NCBI GenBank assembly: GCA_044378055.1
Contig: JBILXY010000014.1
Location: 1 to 26,483 of the forward strand
Length of the DNA stretch: 26,483 bases
Source of the DNA: JBILXY01 sp044378055
GTDB lineage: Bacteria > Patescibacteriota > JACMRA01
Direction of reading: 5' to 3'
The position numbers and the translations under genes were made by a program. Positions 23,828 to 26,483 of the stretch are shown piece by piece. Within the stretch, counting starts at the first letter, position 1. Each line of letters starts with the position of its first letter. The notes beneath the pieces are model-generated. The model searched no databases. It worked only from the letters and a program-made list of their open reading frames with translations, and was not told the DNA's origin.

Positions 23828-23839
23828 TAATCATAATCT

Positions 23840-25471
23840 ATGTCTAAAAAAATTATAAAATTTGGCAGCGACGCCAGAAAAGCAATTCAAACTGGTGTTA
23901 ACACTGTAGTAAAAGCCGTTCAAAGTTCATACGGGCCACAAGGAAGAACCAGTATTATTGGCCAAAGTTACGGAGGACCAAATATTTCTAACGATGGTGT
24001 AACTATTGCTAAAGCTATAGAATTGGACGGCTTGGAACAATTGGGGGTAAGCGTAATTCAACAAGCAGCTACCAAAACCAACGATATCGCCGGAGACGGA
24101 ACTTCATCAACCACAATTATTGCTGGAAGTATTATTAATGAAGGTATAAAAGTTGTTGAAGCAGGTGCTGATCCTGTTAAAGTAAGAATTGGTATTCAAA
24201 AAGCCGCTAGTTTTACTTTAGAAAAACTTAATTCAATGGCCAAAATTATTCAAACTGAAGAAGAAATGGCCGATGTTGCAACAATTTCAAGCAGAAACCG
24301 AGAGATTGGAACTTTAATTGCCAGAATGCTTCAGGCAGTTGGAAAAGATGGTGTTGTAACTATTCAAAACGGGGAAGGAAGCACTTTGGAAGAAGAAATT
24401 ACCAAAGGAATGCAGTTTGATAAAGGTTATAAATCGCCTTATTTTGTAACCGACACTTCCAGAATGGAAGCTATTTACGAAAAGCCATTAATTTTAATTA
24501 CCGATAAGAAAATTACTTCAATTCAAGATGTTATTCCTGTAATTGAACAAGTAGCCCAGACCGGTAAAAAAGATTTGGTAATTATCGCCGAAGATATTGA
24601 CGGCGAAGCTATGGCCACTTTTATTTTGAATAAAATTAAGGGTGTATTTAATGTTCTGGCTATTCAAGCCCCTGCCTTTGGCGACAGAAGAAAAGCCATG
24701 TTAGAAGATTTAGCAGTTCTAACCGGAGCCACTTTTATTTCCACAGATTTAGGCATGCAGTTGAAAGCTGTAACCATTGATGATCTTGGTTCTGCCGACA
24801 AAGTTATTTCCACCAAAGATACAACCACAATTGTTGGTGGGAAAGGTGATAAAGATATTTTAGAAGAAAGAATTCAAATTTTAAGACAGGGAATTATTGA
24901 TACCAAAAACGAATATGACCGCGAAAAACTTCAGGAAAGACTAGCTAAATTAGCTGGTGGAGTTGGCGTAATTAAGGTTGGGGCAGCTACTGAAGTTGAA
25001 ATGAAGGAAGTTAAGTATTTGGTAGAAGATGCTTTAAATGCAACCAAAGCAGCTATCGCCGAAGGTGTTGTGCCAGGCGGAGCTTCCACTTTTGTTAGAA
25101 TTGCAAAACAACTTGAAAAGTTAACAAGCAAGGTTGAAGATGAACAAGTTGGTATTAATATTTTCCGAAAGTCTTTACTAGCTCCGTTTAGGGCTATGTC
25201 TCAAAACAATGCCATTTACGATATTTCTATTTTAGTAAATCAGATTGAAATTTCCACCAACGCAGGTTACGATTTTAACCAAATGATGATGGTTGAAGAC
25301 ATGATTAAAGCTGGAATTATTGACCCAGTTTTAGTTCTAAAGCAAGCCATCTTAAACGGTTCAAGTGTAGCAGGTTCTGTAATAACCACAGAAGTAGCAG
25401 TAGCCGACGAACCAAAAGAAGAATCCGAATCAGCAGGCACAGGAATGGGCGGAATGGGGATGGGGTATTAG
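23840..25471 (+). CDS. groEL: Chaperonin GroEL
   Basis: 543 residues, full length. ATP-driven folding chamber. Features: KFGSDARKAIQTGVN at the N-terminus, the ATP-site GPQGR and DIAGDGTSSTT (usually GDGTTT), the apical domain with hydrophobic binding residues, VGAATEVEMKE, LNATKAAIAEGVVPGG followed by ASTF (usually GGGVAL), the GIIDPVLVLKQAILNGSSVAGSVITTE region with the catalytic-side Asp, and a short GMGGMGMGY tail. Several equatorial ATP-site residues are conservative changes (Thr to Ser), but the key Asp residues remain, so it should be active. It follows groES and is closed by a strong terminator. Confidence 0.97.
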   Translation: MSKKIIKFGSDARKAIQTGVNTVVKAVQSSYGPQGRTSIIGQSYGGPNISNDGVTIAKAIELDGLEQLGVSVIQQAATKTNDIAGDGTSSTTIIAGSIINEGIKVVEAGADPVKVRIGIQKAASFTLEKLNSMAKIIQTEEEMADVATISSRNREIGTLIARMLQAVGKDGVVTIQNGEGSTLEEEITKGMQFDKGYKSPYFVTDTSRMEAIYEKPLILITDKKITSIQDVIPVIEQVAQTGKKDLVIIAEDIDGEAMATFILNKIKGVFNVLAIQAPAFGDRRKAMLEDLAVLTGATFISTDLGMQLKAVTIDDLGSADKVISTKDTTTIVGGKGDKDILEERIQILRQGIIDTKNEYDREKLQERLAKLAGGVGVIKVGAATEVEMKEVKYLVEDALNATKAAIAEGVVPGGASTFVRIAKQLEKLTSKVEDEQVGINIFRKSLLAPFRAMSQNNAIYDISILVNQIEISTNAGYDFNQMMMVEDMIKAGIIDPVLVLKQAILNGSSVAGSVITTEVAVADEPKEESESAGTGMGGMGMGY

Positions 25472-25490
25472 AAACAAACAAAAATCGTAC

Positions 25491-25513
25491 AGGAGGGCTT
25501 GCCCCTCCTTTTT
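25491..25513 (+). terminator. Terminator of the groES-groEL operon
   Basis: Perfect 7-bp stem AGGAGGG / CCCTCCT (25491-25497 and 25503-25509), loop CTTGC, with a T run (25509-25513) after it. Confidence 0.9.
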
Positions 25514-25568
25514 GCTACACAAAAATATTAAAAATCCGAGTAAATAGACCTCCACCAATCTAAAAATT

Positions 25569-25610
25569 CCCCTCTTGAGGGGTGGCAAATTCGCAGAATT
25601 TGACGGGGTG
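25569..25610 (+). repeat. REP-like intergenic element, copy 2
   Basis: Hairpin CCCCTCTTGAGGGG (25569-25582), then TGG, then a perfect 7-bp hairpin CAAATTC-GCA-GAATTTG (25586-25602), then ACGGGGTG. It shares GGGGTGGCAAA and the overall layout with the element at 15891-15940, in the opposite orientation. It lies between convergent groEL and smpB. Confidence 0.5.
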
Positions 25611-25680
25611 TTTATCCATGTAGAAGACTCGCGATAACTCCGATTACTATCCGTTATAATTATGGAGACTTTATTTCCAC

Positions 25681-26088
25681 TTACACCCTCCCTCTAGCCT
25701 CTTCCCTATCTAAATCTCGCTTCTTAATACTTTCTCGTTTATCAAAATTTTTCTTTCCTCTTACCAAGGCAATATCTGCTTTAAGCCACCTGCCTACGGT
25801 TTTAATGTTTAGTGGAATACAGCTAATTCCTTTTTCACCGATACTTCCCATAATTTCTTTAATTTCCCTTGGTTTTAACAAAAGCGGAACATTGGTATTG
25901 TTGGTTTCGGTGCCAAAATTTATCATTTCCAGTCTTCCATTTTGAAATATAATAAAAACCCCCTGCAAAGTAATTTTATGACCACGAACCAGCTTTACCA
26001 TGCCACCATCTAAAGACATTCCTGCTTGGAAAGTTTCTAAAATTTCATAATCAAACTTAGCTTTTCGGTTAAAAATTAAAATTGCCAT
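25681..26088 (-). CDS. smpB: SsrA-binding protein SmpB, shortened
   Basis: 135 residues; the family is usually 150-160. SmpB binds tmRNA and brings it to stalled ribosomes. Features: FNRKAKFDYEILETFQAGMSL at the N-terminus, LLLKPREIKEIMGSIGEKGISCIPLNIK, and the C-terminal ALVRGKKNFDKRESIKKRD. Departures: the usual G-T-E-V-K-S-L-R motif reads GGMVKLVRG (Glu lost), and the segment with H-I-x-P-Y and D-P-x-R-x-R-K before LLL is cut to NFGTETNNTNVP. These changes fall in loops that contact tmRNA. The tmRNA gene (ssrA) is not recognisable in this window. Start ATG at 26088, divergent from the next gene. Confidence 0.92.
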   Translation of the reverse strand: MAILIFNRKAKFDYEILETFQAGMSLDGGMVKLVRGHKITLQGVFIIFQNGRLEMINFGTETNNTNVPLLLKPREIKEIMGSIGEKGISCIPLNIKTVGRWLKADIALVRGKKNFDKRESIKKRDLDREEARGRV

Positions 26089-26118
26089 TTGCTTTATTTT
26101 AATAATAAAATGTATAAT
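26089..26118 (+). promoter_or_regulatory. Possible promoter for the 26147 gene
   Basis: A perfect TATAAT at 26113-26118, with TTGCTT (26089-26094) 18 nt upstream. Leader of about 22 nt. It sits in the 58-nt divergent gap with smpB. Confidence 0.45.
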
Positions 26119-26146
26119 CTAATTTGTCCATTATCGGTAGAATAGA

Positions 26147-26458
26147 ATGAGTTTCAGTGCAATAGATGATGTTTTAAAATCATGCTATGAGTCAGTAAAT
26201 GAAATAGCTTTTTATGCTAAAGTTCATAGAGATATTCGAGAATATGGAAAAGTATTTATTGGTTTCCAAAATAAAGATGGTTGTGTTTATTTGCACTATC
26301 AAGAGCAATTTTTAACAGGACGAATAGAAATAATAAATGGTGAGGAGTATATATTTACTTCTCAAAATTATTTTGCTCACCTTTCAATATCAACAAATGT
26401 AGACTGCCAATGTATCATACTGAGTATTAAAGGCAGACAATCAGATTATCAAATCTAA
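26147..26458 (+). CDS. Small hypothetical protein
   Basis: 103 residues, complete (TAA at 26456-26458), soluble, no signal or membrane helix. An N-terminal helix (MSFSAIDDVLKSCYESVNEIAFYAKVH) is followed by beta strands: VFIGFQNKDGCVYLHYQEQ, GRIEIINGEEYIFTSQ and CQCIILSIKGRQ. It contains four Cys in no recognisable metal-site pattern. Family unknown. It is divergent from smpB with its own likely promoter. The composition is ordinary for this genome. Roughly 25 nt follow to the window end. Confidence 0.6.
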   Translation: MSFSAIDDVLKSCYESVNEIAFYAKVHRDIREYGKVFIGFQNKDGCVYLHYQEQFLTGRIEIINGEEYIFTSQNYFAHLSISTNVDCQCIILSIKGRQSDYQI

Positions 26459-26483
26459 CATTATTCTCTTAGAAATAGGAGAA

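Noticed and set aside
25640..25665. TATAAT-like box near 25655 on the + strand
   Set aside because: No -35 partner, and it would transcribe antisense into smpB; probably chance in AT-rich DNA.

Overview
This is a 26.5 kb AT-rich stretch of a bacterial chromosome. It most likely comes from a small-genome member of the Candidate Phyla Radiation (Patescibacteria). The reasons are: almost no Shine-Dalgarno sites, with many starts preceded by A/C-rich leaders; an extracellular solute-binding protein held by an N-terminal membrane helix instead of a lipid; a solitary MazF-type toxin of the kind common in that group; trimmed or divergent versions of universal proteins (TGT, SmpB, a TsaB-like protein); and several surface proteins with no firm match. 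TGA acts as a stop (end of the small gene at 20717, just before a terminator), so the code looks standard. I cannot name the phylum-level lineage.

Layout. 1-7357 is mainly a cell-surface block on the + strand. It holds the 3' end of a large secreted protein with paired-cysteine repeats, a single-pass membrane protein, a secreted Thr/Ala-rich protein, a membrane-anchored protein resembling the WxL/DUF916 type, and a 505-residue bitopic protein. It is interrupted at 2302-3532 by tRNA-Pro and tgt on the - strand. A P-loop kinase-like gene (7422) and a conserved-looking hypothetical (8106) follow. From 12877 down to 8765 a - strand run carries rmuC, an MFS exporter, recA and tRNA-Gln and ends at a hairpin terminator. 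A small TsaB-like gene diverges from rmuC, with start codons overlapping in one CATG. A 648-residue family 5 solute-binding protein lies at 13299-15245.

The region 15246-16246 has no confident gene and is the most unusual part. A near-consensus + strand promoter precedes about 500 nt containing several perfect hairpins and ending at a terminator. Then come two modules exactly 202 nt apart. Each has a TTGACA promoter, a short hairpin whose closing pair differs by a compensatory swap between copies, and an identical 7-bp hairpin with a GAAA tetraloop. Copy 2 would read antisense into the 3' end of the mazF-like gene. This is my best candidate for an undescribed RNA system.

16247-26458 holds mostly housekeeping genes: mazF-like, tRNA-Arg, rsmH, pheT (no pheS nearby), a small unknown, a SufS-like cysteine desulfurase, a membrane-anchored DsbA-like protein, groES-groEL behind a degenerate CIRCE operator, smpB and a final small unknown. 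Themes that link genes are translation and tRNA function (tgt, TsaB-like, pheT, rsmH, smpB, three tRNAs with encoded CCA), envelope proteins with disulfide potential (Cys-pair surface repeats, DsbA-like), and DNA repair (recA, rmuC).
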